DNA of 64,000 nucleotides from Panulirus ornatus (GCF_036320965.1 NC_092225.1:7572502-7636501); one strand, 5' to 3'; numbered from the stretch's first letter, positions 32,391 through 45,621 are shown. Notes: generated from the sequence alone by a model not told the origin. A program made the numbers and translations.

Positions 32391-34774
32391 TACAATAGAA
32401 ATAGCAACAAGTTTCCGGTCATTACAGAAGGCGACGTTCCTGGAGAAAAAAACACCGAGGGGCTTACACTTTTACACCAGAGAGACAGATTTTTCTGTTA
32501 TCTTTGGCTATCATGGGAAAAAAAAGAGACCACAGAGAAAATGAATCAAACGAAAATAAAGTTATGCAACCCCGGAAAACAAGTTCTAAAGAAACCGTTC
32601 CATACCCACGTAAAAAAAAAAAAAAAATCCGGGGAGACGTAGTATCTACTAAAAGGCAGGAAAGCGGCCATTATAAAGCTACGTAAATCGTAAACATGAG
32701 CAACTCTGTAAGCCAGGCTCCCTCCCTCAGCCGGAAGACGTCCACTGATGCATCTCCCTGGTATCGAGCCACGCGGGGGCCCATATTATCGACACGACCT
32801 CATCTCTCGCACTAAATAGTGGCTCCACCACTTCCCCCTCTCCTTCCACAAAGAAAGGAGGAAAAGAAATAAATCTCGGGATAGAAATATGGGGGACATG
32901 TGTAAAGTTTACGGTTATAACGGTGGAGCACTCGGCTACCCTCTGGTGGTGAACGTCTCAACAATTACAGCTCGGATGTAGCAGTCGAAGAGTCTTGCTA
33001 TCACGGCGCAGTCCTCAGGAAGTCTCAAGTCTTTCTTGAACGGGTGTATCCTGGAGGTTTTTCTTTCTTCCAGGAGGACAGGAGGTTTTTTTGGGGGTTT
33101 GTGAAGCAGCAGCAGCAGCAGTATTTCAATACTGGAGCCAAATATGAAAAAGAAATACGCGAGCACTTTTACTTCCTGTGTGGTGGCATTATACATGCAT
33201 CTACAGCTACAAAGAAATCCCTGCCGGAGCGGCTCTGGACCCTCCAGGACGCAGGCCCTGTAGGACACATCGCAGGAGCTTCCTCTCTCGAATATATAAC
33301 TTTTCCTAGTGCTGTGTAGCCGGATCAATACAAGGGCTGGACAATGTTTACATCAGCTGGCCCCGGGGTGAGTTCCGGCCACCCTGTCATCTGGCACCAT
33401 CACCGCCACCAGCAGGAAGGGAAGGACAAGGAAGGAGGACGGTACAGGGAGAGGCCAAGTGACGGAGGAAGAGAAGGAAGAGAGGAGACGGAGGAGAGAG
33501 AGTCGCAGAAACGGCGGGCAAGAGGAAAAATCTTGAAGAGACGGGAAGAGGAAAGAATACTACGAGATGTGAGATGATTTCTGAGAGATATTACAGTTGG
33601 CGGAACTGAAGGGAGGAAGGTATAGGAACAGAGGAAGAAGGAGGAGAAGGATGAAAAATGTCAGGCGTGAGACTGAGTGGGTTATGGGGAGGTAAGAGAA
33701 GAGAGACGCGGGAGTCAGGAAAACGGAATGATGCATCAGTAACGAACGGATATAAAGATAGAGAGAAATGAAGAGAAGTCCTGCTGAGGCCGGTACAACC
33801 AACCCCAGTGGATATTTGGCTAGGTACATCACCATCAAACACCCGGACACTGTCACCCACCTACGGATAAATATTATGTGCTGTTGACTCTCACAATACC
33901 GTTCAGGCTCTGCCCGAGTTGCCACTAAATGTCCTTAGAGTCAATATTTCATCTTAAGATACATACAACTCAATTACCTCATATATCTATTCGAATCCTA
34001 CAATTTTAGTTCTCTAGTCATCCCCTGCAACAGAGATTATCCAATATTTTTTCCTTCGATGCTTTTAATTTTTATCTATTTTCCCCCCCACGTTCGGCAA
34101 AATTCAACCACTCCCTCCTCCAAGGCGGAGGTAAATTCCCAGACGACCCTCCACATAATCGTGGAACAACTGCTCACTTGACTCTTCCTCCTGTATTCAC
34201 TGGTCTGTCCGGGTATTACAAAAATATCCAGCAGATATAAACCACAAAACGAAAAAGGGAAAAAAACAGTGAGCGTGCATATTTACCAAGTCAACAATCA
34301 GAGCGGGAGCAAATATTGCCAGCCACTCGGCGCCGCCCACCTGCCACGGACCTCGGGACCTGTTACCCGCATATTACAACCCGCCTCTTCACACCGCTCT
34401 GGCAACACTTGTACTTCCCTCATCTCATGATGCATCCAACGGTCGACATAACCTCAAATCATCTCCTCTCCCCAACTCTTCACTGCAATGTATTGATTCA
34501 GACTTATGGGTTAAACATTTCCAGGGACGCTAAAGCGTACAGTAGGTGGGTTTTACATGTCGGACTAGGTCAAGGTAATCCATGTGCGTGATACAAATAT
34601 GCACACAATAATCTCGGCATACACAAAACGTTTAAGCTGCTTTAGGTACCTTAAAAATTCACATTCGTCCGTTTCTCTGACCAATAAATCCGATAAACAT
34701 GAGAAACGTTCGCTAAGATACCAAACCAAAATTTGCCAAACCTACCAAAATGCCCTTTTTGTATCTTTCTTCTT
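32391..34774. other. Unassigned stretch with a purine-rich island
   Basis: No gene or mobile element seen. 33410-33780 is purine-rich (GGAGGA, AGAGGA words). A 130-codon minus frame at 33328-32936 and an overlapping 91-codon plus frame (33044-33319) show no recognised features; a CAG run (33107-33121) gives a short poly-Gln. Confidence 0.4.
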
Positions 34775-34891
34775 TTTCTTCTTCTTCTTCTTCTTCTTCT
34801 TCTTCTTCTTCTTCTTCTTCTTCTTCTTCTTCTTCTTCATTGTCTATTTCTTCTTCTTCTTCTTCTTCTTCTTCTTCTTCTTCTTCTTCTT
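34775..34891. repeat. (TTC)n microsatellite
   Basis: TTC triplets broken once near 34839 by ATTGTCTAT. Frames on both strands are homopolymeric (Phe, Ser or Glu) and are not genes. Confidence 0.95.
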
Positions 34892-35685
34892 GTATGAACC
34901 TGGTTCCTTCACAAAGCAGCAGTTTATACAGCAATATGTGCCGTGTAACTTCATCTCGACCCAACAATTCTCCTTCAGTTTTGAGACTTTTTGACGTTAC
35001 CCACAGCTGAAGAAGGTAAGGGATCGGCTTCTGCCTCTTACACGATTTCCCTATCTTTCTTTCCCGGTGATGTTTCATTTACACGTACTTAAAAGAAAAA
35101 TATCGTAAATATAAGATGACGTAGGGGTGGAAGGAATAAAACATATGTAAAGCAAAATAAGGATGGTTTTTAAATGACCAGAGGTAATTGAATGTTACGC
35201 TGAAGGACGTTAGAGTAGTTTGCACCCTAACTACCTGGTTGTTAGCGTGATAATGATATCTGATGATACTCTTGCTGTCTGTAAGCCCTGTGTAGATCAA
35301 CAACACAGTTTGCACGTGGACAGAACATTCCATGATCTCTCTATACAACTGTATCATTCTTTATCTTATTTGTGGAAGAGCATTCTAGCATTTCTCTCCC
35401 AGCATCATCTCACATTTATCAAACTTCTTTTAGCACTTAGTAATATATCCTTAAAAGAAATTCTGTAGGGAAAGTTTAGGGGAACTTTTAAAGTCTTCCT
35501 TAATGTTAGAGGGAAGTTCCCATCAGGGAGGCTGACGAGTGTGTGGGAGGGAGAGAAGCTGTAGCCTCCTCCTGGTCCCTAACTGTTAAAGTAACCCAAG
35601 TCAGGGTTCATCATGAACTCGTGACTCTCCCCGTCTTGTTTATCTCATGAATCGAAGGACATCTCTTCCATTCCTGGTGAAGAAT
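34892..35685. other. Unassigned stretch, no gene seen
   Basis: AT-rich single-copy-looking DNA. Frames stay below 95 codons and show no family features. Confidence 0.4.
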
Positions 35686-35744
35686 CTATCTATCTATCTA
35701 TTTATCTATTCATCTATCAATCTAATCTACCTATTTATCTGTGT

Positions 35745-35804
<60 letters not shown>
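35686..35804. repeat. Compound (TATC)n-(GT)n microsatellite
   Basis: Imperfect CTAT/TATC tetranucleotides to about 35740, then pure GT. Confidence 0.93.
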
Positions 35805-35806
<2 letters not shown>

Positions 35807-36539
35807 AGCAGCACCATCCTTCAATGCTGCCCAGACCAACATCCTACATTATTACCGCCTCCACACCAACACGACAACATTACCACTTCTGCATCACCAT
35901 TTACAATACTACAAGCTTACCAGCAATACCACCACATCTAGAACATTATCAACGCAACCACACCATAACCATACCAAGGTCAACACAGCCTCCAAAAAAT
36001 TATTCACCTCAGTACAAACACAAATACGACGCCACCACCTACAAATTATCCACACCACCAACACATTACAGCTAGGCATCTCTACCGAACGTTCACCTGC
36101 TCACCTATAGCACTTCCAAGTCATCACCAACATATCAACATCATCACTGGCATGAAAAAAATCACATTCGAAAACATTTTTATGACGACGCCACAATCAC
36201 GCCACGACCATATCGTACAGAACATCGGACATAAGCAAGAGAGTAAGTATGTCCAAGAACAACAGAGCGACAGTTAGTTGACTCGTCAGAGAAGGTAGAG
36301 GTACGTGAACAGTCAAGATGAAGGAAGCAAATCAGATGGTGACACTCTTGAAAAAAATAATAGACTCTGCAGAAAAAACTGCTTTTCTGTGCCAATATTA
36401 CCTTTCATAGCGGCCAGAACTGTTCAGTCGGAGAATATGCAAGGATCATTTACAGCTGCAGTGACTGTCGAAATTCAATTTGGGAGGAAATGACAGTATG
36501 TAACTCTACCATCGAACACAGATGGTAAAAACATATAAC
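35805..36539. other. Unassigned stretch, C/A-rich at left
   Basis: 35810-36110 is CA/CAC-rich and poor in G (CACCAACAC words), like a decayed simple repeat. 36110-36539 has no recognised feature. Confidence 0.4.
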
Positions 36540-36900
36540 TTTCTTATGCAAAATCTTGGAAGGCAAGGCTCCAAATCTTACGCTCAAAGATCACTTCCTG
36601 TTGGCATGACAGGTAAGGAATTCGTAGAGAAATATCATCACTAAAATGAAATGGTGTCATAAATAAGAGATAACAATGTAAAAGTCTGGGGCCCGAAACC
36701 GTCTACCTCACTACCTGCTGGTACGAGATACATTATGGACCGCCCACTGCAGAACTCCAAAAACTTACTGGACAAATATCCAGAAAGTGTGTTATGGGTC
36801 ACTCAAGTCTTCGAAACGCGGCCTCCGAAAGCCTGACTGAGCAGAGGAGTTAGTTACACGACAGCTCGGCGGGCAGATCGAGCTTCGGTGCTGAGAAGGC
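36540..36900 (+). pseudogene. CR1/L2-like LINE 3'-end fragment
   Basis: Plus strand pieces: KILEGKAPNLTLKDHFL (about 36551-36600), matching the KILEGxxPN block; CTTCCTGTTGGCATGACAGG, shared with 22777 and 47088; ARNRLPHYL (about 36693), equivalent to the xWNxLPxxI block; and the 3' peptide block near 36780-36850 ending in GCGGCCTCCGAAAGCCTGA. Several frame changes. Confidence 0.5.
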
Positions 36901-37540
36901 GAGGACAAGACGTTACTTCCAGACCACAGTAAGGTGTATATGTACGCAAGGGACGTTGTGCACACTACTAAAACCACACCCTGCTCATGTAGGGTCCACA
37001 AGGAGGTCGCCACCCCAACTACAGTCAGCCCACTCACCCTCATACCAACTCAGAAAGAGCTTTCATGTCACCTGAACACGACACAAAGAAGCTAAAAAAT
37101 GCCACCCCCTAATCAGAGACCTGACCCTTTCACCCCTTTCTGCGGTGCGCCTGCTTTCACCACCTGACTCAAACCCTTACCAGACAGGCGGCCGGCCCCC
37201 CTCACCCAGGACCTATTCAGAGCCCCGCGACCCTCCACCTCGGAGGCAAGGCTGGGGACCTGAAAGAGCAAGATGACCCATGAAGCCCTCGACTCCCAGA
37301 GACCAAAGGCCGGCTCCCCTCAACTTTTTTTCTCCCCGAGACGATCCCGAAGCAGGAGAGCATGCATGTGCAGCCAGCCAGGATAGCCCAACCCCAGGTC
37401 GCTAAGGTCTCCTGCTGCGGCCAGGCCACAGGGAATCCACGACTTTACGGCTAAATTACTCCAATAACATCCAAATTTTTTTACACTTTTTCCATACCTT
37501 TATTACCAGAGGCTTTAATCTTAGGGTTTAAGTAATGACT
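36901..37540. other. Unassigned stretch, no gene seen
   Basis: C-rich, no tandem structure, no frame with family features. Confidence 0.35.
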
Positions 37541-38335
37541 CCGGTGTCGGAGGTAAAAACCCGGTGTTCTGGCAGGGGCGGGGGAGGGGGCTTATCAACC
37601 TTATGATGGGGAGGTGCAAATGGGGGAGGAAGGGGGGAGACTGCGATGGTGCCAGGCACTGGTGGTGGTGGGGAGATCATAGGCTCCTGCAATGTGGTGG
37701 GGATGATAATATACGTTGGTGGTGGTGCGGTTATGCTGGCGCTAAATGGTGGTGTGGTTATGTCGGAGTAAAAGGCTGTGGTTTTGCTGGTGTTCAGTGG
37801 TGGTGTGGTTGTGTGTGCTCAGTAGTGTTGACTGGCGACATAATGGTGTCAGGTAAAGTGACCAGGGATGAAAAGTTCTGGTGGAGGAGCAGGTGAGCTG
37901 ATGTCAAGTGATGGCTAAAGTTGCTAAGTTGGCGTCCAGTGGTGACAGGAACTTAAACACAGGTACCAAGTGGTGACAGAAAGTGATACGTTGGTGTCGA
38001 GTAGCGGCAGGATTTGAAACTCTAGTGTCATGTTGCGACAGGAACTGATATGGTGGTGTTGTTACAGGAACTAAAACAAAGGCGACAAGTGGCGGCAGGA
38101 ACTGATGACGTTGATGCCTAGAAGTAACCGGGATTAAGTGGTAATCGGAGTTCATATGTAGATTTTAAGTGGTCGTGAGACTACGCTCATTCTAAGAGGC
38201 ACTGAGGCTAACATGCTGACTTTAAGTGGTAGTGAAGCTGATATGTTGATTTTAAGTTTGATGAGGCCGGTATGTTGGTTCTAGGTGGCCTGGGCTCCAC
38301 TGCGATAAATGTTAAATGGAGGCAGAACCAATTTC
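37541..38335 (+). repeat. GGTG-rich block and degenerate ~45-bp repeat
   Basis: 37541-37870 is rich in GGTGGTGG words. From 37905 to about 38290 units like CTGATATGTTGGTGTCAAGT plus GGTGACAGGAA recur about every 40-60 bp with heavy divergence. Confidence 0.55.
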
Positions 38336-38665
38336 TTGTTGACGAGCTGTGATGAGGCTGACTCACGCTGATTGGCTCCTGTTGAGTGGTTTGTTGGCGT
38401 CACATGATGATGGAGACGATATGTTGATGATGAACAGTGATGGGGTTATGTTGGTGTCATGTGCCTCTGCAGACGATTATGGTGAATCAAGGGAGTGCTG
38501 GTCCGACATGCTAGTGAGTCACTATGAGGATAGTCTGTCGGTTTCAATCGCCTCTGGCGGCTTAAGGAGGCGCTGGAAGGCCCATATGGCTTCAAGAACT
38601 CCAAGTTTCATCAAATAATAGCAGAGCCATATCGCCAAAACTTGGCAAATCCAGTGCTTATAGAC

Positions 38666-38667
<2 letters not shown>

Positions 38668-38734
<67 letters not shown>
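38668..38734. repeat. (TG)n microsatellite
   Basis: Pure TG run. Confidence 0.95.
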
Positions 38735-39798
<1,064 letters not shown>

Positions 39799-39867
39799 GC
39801 AATAGGTTGCAGTGATGCGTGATCTAATCTTTGCTGACAACTAAGAGGAAAAATGAAACACGGTAAG

Positions 39868-39905
39868 TCCCAAGCGCACTTTCGTGTGATTACATCGTCA
39901 GGGGA
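39868..39905 (-). ncRNA. Hammerhead ribozyme-like motif, left arm of locus 3
   Basis: Minus strand: TCCC (39905-39902), CTGACGA (39901-39895), stem II region TGTAATCACAC (39894-39884), GAAA (39883-39880), stem III GTGCGCTT (39879-39872) pairing AGT with GCT through one wobble, then GGGA (39871-39868) pairing with TCCC. Position 7 of the core is C here against T at locus 2; that position is free in the consensus. Stem II is weak (2-3 pairs). Confidence 0.45.
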
Positions 39906-39934
39906 GATACAAGAATGATCTCATACTTGTATCC

Positions 39935-39972
39935 CCCCCTGACGAAGTGGTCACACGAAAGTGTATTTGGGT
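39935..39972 (+). ncRNA. Hammerhead ribozyme-like motif, right arm of locus 3
   Basis: Plus strand: CCCC (39935-39938), CTGACGA (39939-39945), stem II region AGTGGTCACAC (39946-39956) with GTG/CAC, GAAA (39957-39960), stem III GTGTATTT (39961-39968) pairing AGT with ATT through one wobble, then GGGT (39969-39972), giving three G-C pairs in stem I. The core is intact although the stems differ from the left arm. Confidence 0.45.
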
Positions 39973-40006
39973 CTTATCGTATTTCATTTTTTCCTTGTGG
40001 TTATCA

Positions 40007-40008
<2 letters not shown>

Positions 40009-40092
<84 letters not shown>
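40009..40092. repeat. (AT)n microsatellite
   Basis: Pure AT run. Confidence 0.95.
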
Positions 40093-40096
<4 letters not shown>

Positions 40097-40269
40097 AAAA
40101 TAATGGCAAATAGAGTGACACTAACATTACTAAAGCTTTTAAGAAACTCTTAAGATTTATATAGAATACCATCACGGAACCAAACAATGTAATCCATCAT
40201 GAGTAACACACCTCAAAGGAAGAGAGATCATGTCTTTCTCTCAGCATCTTGATCACAGTGTTAAACTGT

Positions 40270-42072
40270 ACAGACATTGGGAAACTAATCAAAAAATGCT
40301 GATGTGATATACACAGCCAATGTAAGAAAAGAATAATCTGAAAAATGTGACCACAGTGTCAAGAAATGCATAAACTGAGAAAAAGCTGAGAAGCTGGAAG
40401 ATAGATAGACAGTTTCTTTACCAAGAGACCACAAAACAGTCTTGTAAGTCAGAGAGTTTCCAGTTCCTGTATGATCCACAGCTCTGTTCCCAAGGGAACT
40501 CTCCTCGCACATCAACTATTTCTTACTCTTGTATCTGACACAGACACCTTCAATACCACATCTTCATATGGTGAAACCTACTGAAATTCATCCTTTACAG
40601 ACGAATTCAGAATAAGAATTTATAATACACATTAAGTCCTGCAGTGGGTTATCATAAATGATGTGCTTGTCTCGGTATCATCTGCAAAATATGTTACGAA
40701 ACTGTTTTTGTGTGTCAGTCAGATAGAGGAATGAGAGGCAGTGAAAGGTGCAACTGGGGAACTGACCTATATACCTTAGAAGCATTGGAAACTGCCTCAT
40801 CTACACTAAGTCGTGATCTGTTGGTTAAGAAGCTGTAGTGCGATTTTCCAACTTATCCAGTTACTGTCTTAAGCAATTACCAAACTATGACGCCACAGCT
40901 ATAACTGTCGAAAGCGTTCAGAAAAGTTTATTATCACATCAGCGTTTTCTCTGTTCTCTAACACCTGCATAATTCTTACCATAATGATACAGTAGCTGAG
41001 AGGAACTGAATCATCCCACCCTGGAACCACACTGGCCTGGGTTAGGTTGCTTAATCTATTCCAACAGCCAACATAACACAAGGCAACAGGGTTCCCGGGG
41101 CGAGAGGATCATACTGTTGTGGGCTAAACCCAGTCTTTAAGGTGGACCAGAACACCGATTTAGAAAATGAGTAAAAAAAAAATTCACAGGCAACACCGAC
41201 CGTTGAAAAATCTAATTTACTGTGGCTGCTCCCGGGACTAAACATCACCATATACTCATCAAATCCTGGAAGCCATAATTCTTCATCTTGACTACATATT
41301 AGGCCGAGGGGAATGTAAGACTACAAAATCATTACCACTGAAATCGAAAGGTGTCTTACGTATTATGAGAGTAGATAGTATACACCTCTAGGTGGTCAAA
41401 AATTTAATATATGTGCAGATATTTGCACCATTATGGACAGCTCGATGGAGAAATCTTAAACAGGCCTGAGCAAGTCTCTGCAGAGTCTATCACACCGGCC
41501 AGGGTGTGGTGGATAAGTAGAGCTATGAGCCGAGGCCTGTCTGAGGGAGGTCGGGAACATCACATCTTGGTCCTTAGCCGATCTGTTGGGGTAGAAAAGA
41601 CTCCGACACCGTCGTAAGGTAGACGTGCAGTAAAATAAGCATGGGAAGGATGTCTGTGACCTTCTCGTACTGCAGTAATATGGCGTGGAAGATGTCATCT
41701 ACGTCATTAATCTTAAGGGTGTTTCCAAGTTCAAATCATCAGAATTTCGCTTACCTCCCTATCATCATGGATGTGTGTGCCTTCTATGTTCATGTTAGGC
41801 CTGTGGTACTCGAGGTATTTGTTTTGAACTCTTTATATTAACTTAAGTATCCTTTTTTCTATCTTAGACAGTATTCTTTGTTTATCCTCATTCTCCTGAG
41901 TTTCGTGTGATATTCCAAACTTACTGTCCATCTCTACCATTCTCCGGACAGGTTTGATATTCTTGGCTGAGGGAGTTGCGGCCGTATGTGAGGTCTGTGC
42001 TTCTCCTATAGAGAGGGCGTCGCTCTCGTACCAGCCGGAACCTTTTGCGTTTCCTACGTGTCCGGTGTACAT
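40270..42072 (-). pseudogene. CR1/L2-like LINE copy, linker and reverse transcriptase
   Basis: On the minus strand, starting from the right: HETQENEDKQRILSKIEKRI (about 41910-41850), a linker block also seen at 45160-45090; MNIEGTHIHDDREVSEIL (about 41790-41740), equivalent to the GPLxNxxGxxIxDDxEMAxxL linker; INDVDDIFH (about 41710-41680). Then LENRENADVIINFSERF (about 40960-40910), equivalent to DVIYLDFAKAFD of motif A. YFADDTETSTSFM (about 40693-40655) is motif C with both aspartates. SSLGNRAVDH and later pieces run to about 40270. A plus-strand fragment interrupts at about 41400-41625. Many frame breaks. Confidence 0.6.
41400..41625 (+). pseudogene. Possible CR1/L2-like LINE 3'-end fragment
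   Basis: GCAGAGTCTATCACACCGGC at about 41480-41499 and the following CAGGGTGTGG resemble ACAGAGCGTATCAGACCAGC and CAGGCTGTGG in the 47040-47424 copy. The end GATCTGTTGGGGTAGAAAAG resembles GATCGGGCTGTTGGGACAGA there. It lies antisense inside the minus-strand copy above. Confidence 0.4.
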
Positions 42073-43001
42073 TGTTTCAAGCCTGCAACTCTAATCGGTC
42101 TAGTAACAAAAACATTCTCCGATGCAGTTTGGTATTTTACCGAATAGTTTCTGTTCATTAATCTCTCGGTCACTGGCCCAATGAAGGCCTGGATATATGA
42201 TCATACTCGATGTGTCATGAACACAAAATACATTCACATTTATTCAGGAACCACCTGAAAATAACAAGAAAAACCCAGTGTGAAACTTAAAAATGTTCCC
42301 TTGCAATATGCACTAAGAAATATTCATAAATTGGAAATCAAATGATGAGAAATTATACAGCAATTAAAATAAGAAATACCGAAGACTGGGCAAAGTCTTT
42401 TCTTGTGTCAACACCAGGGAACCAAAAACCATTCAAGCGACTAGAGGTAAACACAAGGAGGGTAAGGGACCAGCCACTGGACGTGTTCAAGAGCAACTCC
42501 AGAGGTCTCTGGTGAGTGTACTTGGCGGCACGACCTGTACTGGTGAGGCGGAGCTGTGAACAACACCTGCTGGTCAGGTCAGCCAAGCTGCATGACAAAA
42601 TGAAACTTTCATGAGTATGTGAACGAAATGAAACCCTGTGGTAAAACTATGTAAATGACTGAATAACACGAGACAGACAATGAAATGAGAGTCACTGAGT
42701 ATTTGATCAATTCGTCTTCTGAAATTCCTCGTGAATGGTGGTTGAGTTAGCCTACAACGCTGCCTTACCCTGATGGAATACAATTTTCAACTCTAGGAAG
42801 ATGTAGATACGTAAACACTCCTTCTTCCTGTCCCTCTCCACTTGAAGTAAATATATCTTCAATCTTTCCTATCAACACCTTCATTGTTCATGCAATTACC
42901 GTAAAACTAAGAAGCAGTAACTTACATGTCAAATATCTAATTACTAAGCTATTGATTCTTGGGGTTTTTCAATTATGTGGTGTTACTTTTGTCTCCCCCT
43001 G
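42073..43001. other. Unassigned stretch, no gene seen
   Basis: AT-rich with frames under 85 codons and no recognised motif. Confidence 0.35.
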
Positions 43002-43038
43002 TACACACACACACACACACATACACACACACACACAC

Positions 43039-43088
<50 letters not shown>
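43002..43088. repeat. (CA)n microsatellite
   Basis: CA run with two single interruptions near its left end. Confidence 0.95.
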
Positions 43089-43089
<1 letters not shown>

Positions 43090-43280
43090 TCACAGTGGCA
43101 AACTTAAATGTTAAATGCTGCCTTCTGACCCATGTCTGACCAACAACATTATACAGTGTTTCTTACATCAAGAACCTGTACTCACCGCGCGCCGGAGAAC
43201 AGCCTCCTCATATAGGCACCCAAAGATGCTCTTCTGTCTGTAAGGAGAAACATTATCATAATTAATAAACAAGCGATAGT

Positions 43281-43283
<3 letters not shown>

Positions 43284-43351
<68 letters not shown>
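43284..43351. repeat. (TG)n microsatellite
   Basis: Pure TG run, complementary in orientation to the CA array about 200 bp to the left. Confidence 0.95.
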
Positions 43352-43354
<3 letters not shown>

Positions 43355-43492
43355 GACCCATTTGTACCGTATAGGGAGTGAGTTTCCATCTCATATTCTA
43401 TGTTAAAAGGCAAGCATTTCCGGAGTTACTAAATACAGGTTGTCTACGACCTCGCGCGTCCACGCTAACCCCGGCGAACACCACTGCTCACT

Positions 43493-43560
<68 letters not shown>
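43493..43560. repeat. (CT)n microsatellite
   Basis: Pure CT run. Confidence 0.95.
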
Positions 43561-43562
<2 letters not shown>

Positions 43563-43599
43563 GTAGTTCCATACACACTCTCATAACTTAAGCAGATTT

Positions 43600-45190
43600 C
43601 TAAAGAGGCTGGTGAACTACAGTCGGATATTTGGGAAATTAGGACGTTTTCTAACTCGGCAATTTTGTCCAGCCCTTTAGAGTGAGGTAAGCACGGCAGT
43701 ATTCCAGCTGTGGAAGATCAAGAGCTTTGTGCAATGCCGTTATTAGTCTTAAATTCCCTGATGTCAAACGGCTGAAATACCCAGGTTATTACATCTTAGG
43801 GAGATAATGAGTTTCTATCATCACACATGTATCATGGTGGACTCTTCTTAGTGTTACAATCAGTTCTGTTACCTTCTTGTGCTCAGTGTGCGACGATTTC
43901 TTCGTTCGTTCGGTTCAGGAGGAGCTGAACTTTCCGCCCCTCTATACGTCATGATATTGTCGATGGCTAACGTGGGAGTCTTTTGGGAGATATTTGTGCA
44001 TTTTCAGGGCATCCTCAGACGACGAGATTACCATCCTTATTCTTGTGTCGTATGTGTGAGATGCTGTCGATGTCTGGTGTAAAAGGAAGAGCACCAGCAT
44101 GAGCGCAGTTCCCTGAGGCAGACAGCTTTTAACAATAGAGGTTCTGCAATTTTGTTCTGGTATCATTTTGTAGTATCTGATAATTGAAAAATTATACATT
44201 CAAAGTCTATATCTGTCATGTAATCCCTTTATACATTCTATATGTCATCTCTCATTGACTTATTTGTTAATGGTCTGAGAAGTTTGTGTGATTACATTCA
44301 ACATCCTTTATTTTCTGTTAACTTCAACAAAAGGATGAATCTGTAATTCGTGCCCAAGTCAATGTCAGGTACGAGAATGATGAACAAAAGAGGTACACGA
44401 ACAGTTCCTTGTGGACTAACCTTTTATTCCCGAGGAGGCAACAGAAATGGCCTGATTTACAAAAACGTTTTCTATATCTACCTTCCAATTTTACCGGTTA
44501 TTCTCATTGTTTCCATTCTGTAAGCTTTGGCAAAGTCCGCGTATTTCACATCAGTATTTTGTTTGTTCTCCTCTGCCTCTACAATCTTATCATAATGGTC
44601 GAGCAACTGAGAGAGGTTACACCTTCCTGCACTGATATTATGTTGTCTTGGGTTGTGCATATCATAATAACATGCGATGTCATGAGGTAAATCTTCGTGG
44701 AGTGAGGCGATGTGAGCCAGTTCCAAACTCTCGGGGAAGGTGCCAAAATCCACACTTTTTCTTCATATCTTAAGTGTTGGTGCCAAAGATGTTTTGCATT
44801 TCTTTACAAAGACAGAGTTTCGGAAGTATGATCCTGGGCCAAAGTGTATGGGAATGCTCTTCATGGCCCTTTCGAAATCGTGTGGAGTGGTGTTGAGGTC
44901 TATCATGTGTAACGTAATGGGATCACTTTTCTGAAAAAAGTCATTTGGGTCGTTTAAGGTGGTTTTTGGCTCACTGAACACCCATTCATATTGCTTTTTT
45001 CAGTATTTATGAGCCCTTGTCTGCTTTAAATGGGCTAGCGGAGTCAGTGGTCCTCGATTTGATTTTTAGATATGGTTAAAAGTATTTTTTTCTTTTTTCT
45101 TGTCTCATTGATGACTGATTCTTCGTCTTCCTTTTCCTGTGTCTCGTATGACATTCTGAACCAAGCGTCTTTGTTTGTCAATTCGTGTGA
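43600..45190 (-). pseudogene. CR1/L2-like LINE copy, linker to RT C-terminal part
   Basis: Best preserved member of this type. Minus strand from the right: SHELTNKDAWFRMSYETQEK (about 45180-45125) linker; MFSEPKTTLNDPNDFFQKSD (44981-44925); VKKCKTSLAPTLKI, then after a frameshift FGTFPESLELAHIASLHE (about 44750-44695), equivalent to the TIPxxLKxxxIxPIHK block of the fingers; RCNLSQLLDHYDKIVEAEEN and DVKYADFAKAYR (44620-44530), motif A with its Asp. Then SCLPQGTALMLVLFLLH (about 44125-44075), equivalent to SGVPQGTVLGPLLFLI (motif B), and ISSSEDALKMHKYL (about 44020-43980). The catalytic FADD box is replaced by YDTRIRMV-type sequence. ALHKALDLPQLEYCRAYLTL (about 43735-43675) closes it. Confidence 0.65.
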
Positions 45191-45424
45191 CAGGCTATAT
45201 CTTTCCTTATATCAGGTAAATACCTGGTAAAATCTTCGCTGGTCTTCAGCCCCAACAGCCCAGGCTGGTCCCAGGCTGATGGGTTAGGTCGTCTGGTCAA
45301 CCAAGGTGGTGTAAGCCGCCGCCCTCAGGCCCACACAGATTTGCAGTTCGTTGTCGCTTCCTCGTTCTAATCTTAGACCTAATGTACCTTCTTCTCACTA
45401 GTGGTGTGAGACGTGCCTGGTATA
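45191..45424. other. Dispersed-repeat-like sequence, unassigned
   Basis: Contains AGCCCAGGCTGGTCCCAGGC and a GTAAGCCGCCGCC block that look like repeat DNA, but no second copy is in the window to prove it. A weaker CAGCCAGGCTGATCCTAG occurs at 39141. Confidence 0.3.
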
Positions 45425-45515
45425 GAATAAATGTGGATCGATGTCATATATGGGGAGCGACGAGCTGTCAATGGGCTGAATCAGGAGAGATGGGCGATCA
45501 AAGGTTGGAGTATCT
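45425..45515 (+). pseudogene. RTE-like LINE scrap, end of coding region and start of 3' UTR
   Basis: GTGGATCGATGTCATATATGG then GACGAGCTGTCAATGGGCTG and AATCAGGAGAGATGG correspond in order to ATTGGATCGATGTGGTATAC, GACGTGCTGTCAGTGGATTG and AATCAGGGCATGTGA of copy C (8078-8137). Only this 90-bp piece is present. Confidence 0.6.
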
Positions 45516-45579
45516 GTTCAATATCTAAAGAAAATATTTAACCATTACCACACCCGCCATCCATCCACCCACCCACACA

Positions 45580-45581
45580 CA

Positions 45582-45618
<37 letters not shown>
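45580..45618. repeat. (CA)n microsatellite
   Basis: Pure CA run. Confidence 0.95.

Positions 45619-45621
<3 letters not shown>

Larger units (their letters stand above)
39836..40008. mobile_element. Penelope-like end unit, inverted-repeat form with two hammerhead-like motifs
   Basis: Two arms of about 80 bp in opposite orientation (about 39836-39912 and 39925-40004) around a 12-nt centre. The arms share AAATGAAACACGGTAAG/CTTATCGTATTTCATTT and the whole hammerhead-like core, but differ at many positions, so the inversion is not recent. The right side abuts (AT)n; the left side is near the compound microsatellite. Confidence 0.55.

Noticed and set aside
33044..33319. 91-codon plus-strand frame with a short poly-Gln
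   Set aside because: Overlaps an equally long minus-strand frame and shows no family features.
34713..35078. Glu-rich or Ser/Phe-rich frames at 34.7-35.0 kb
   Set aside because: Caused by the (TTC)n microsatellite.
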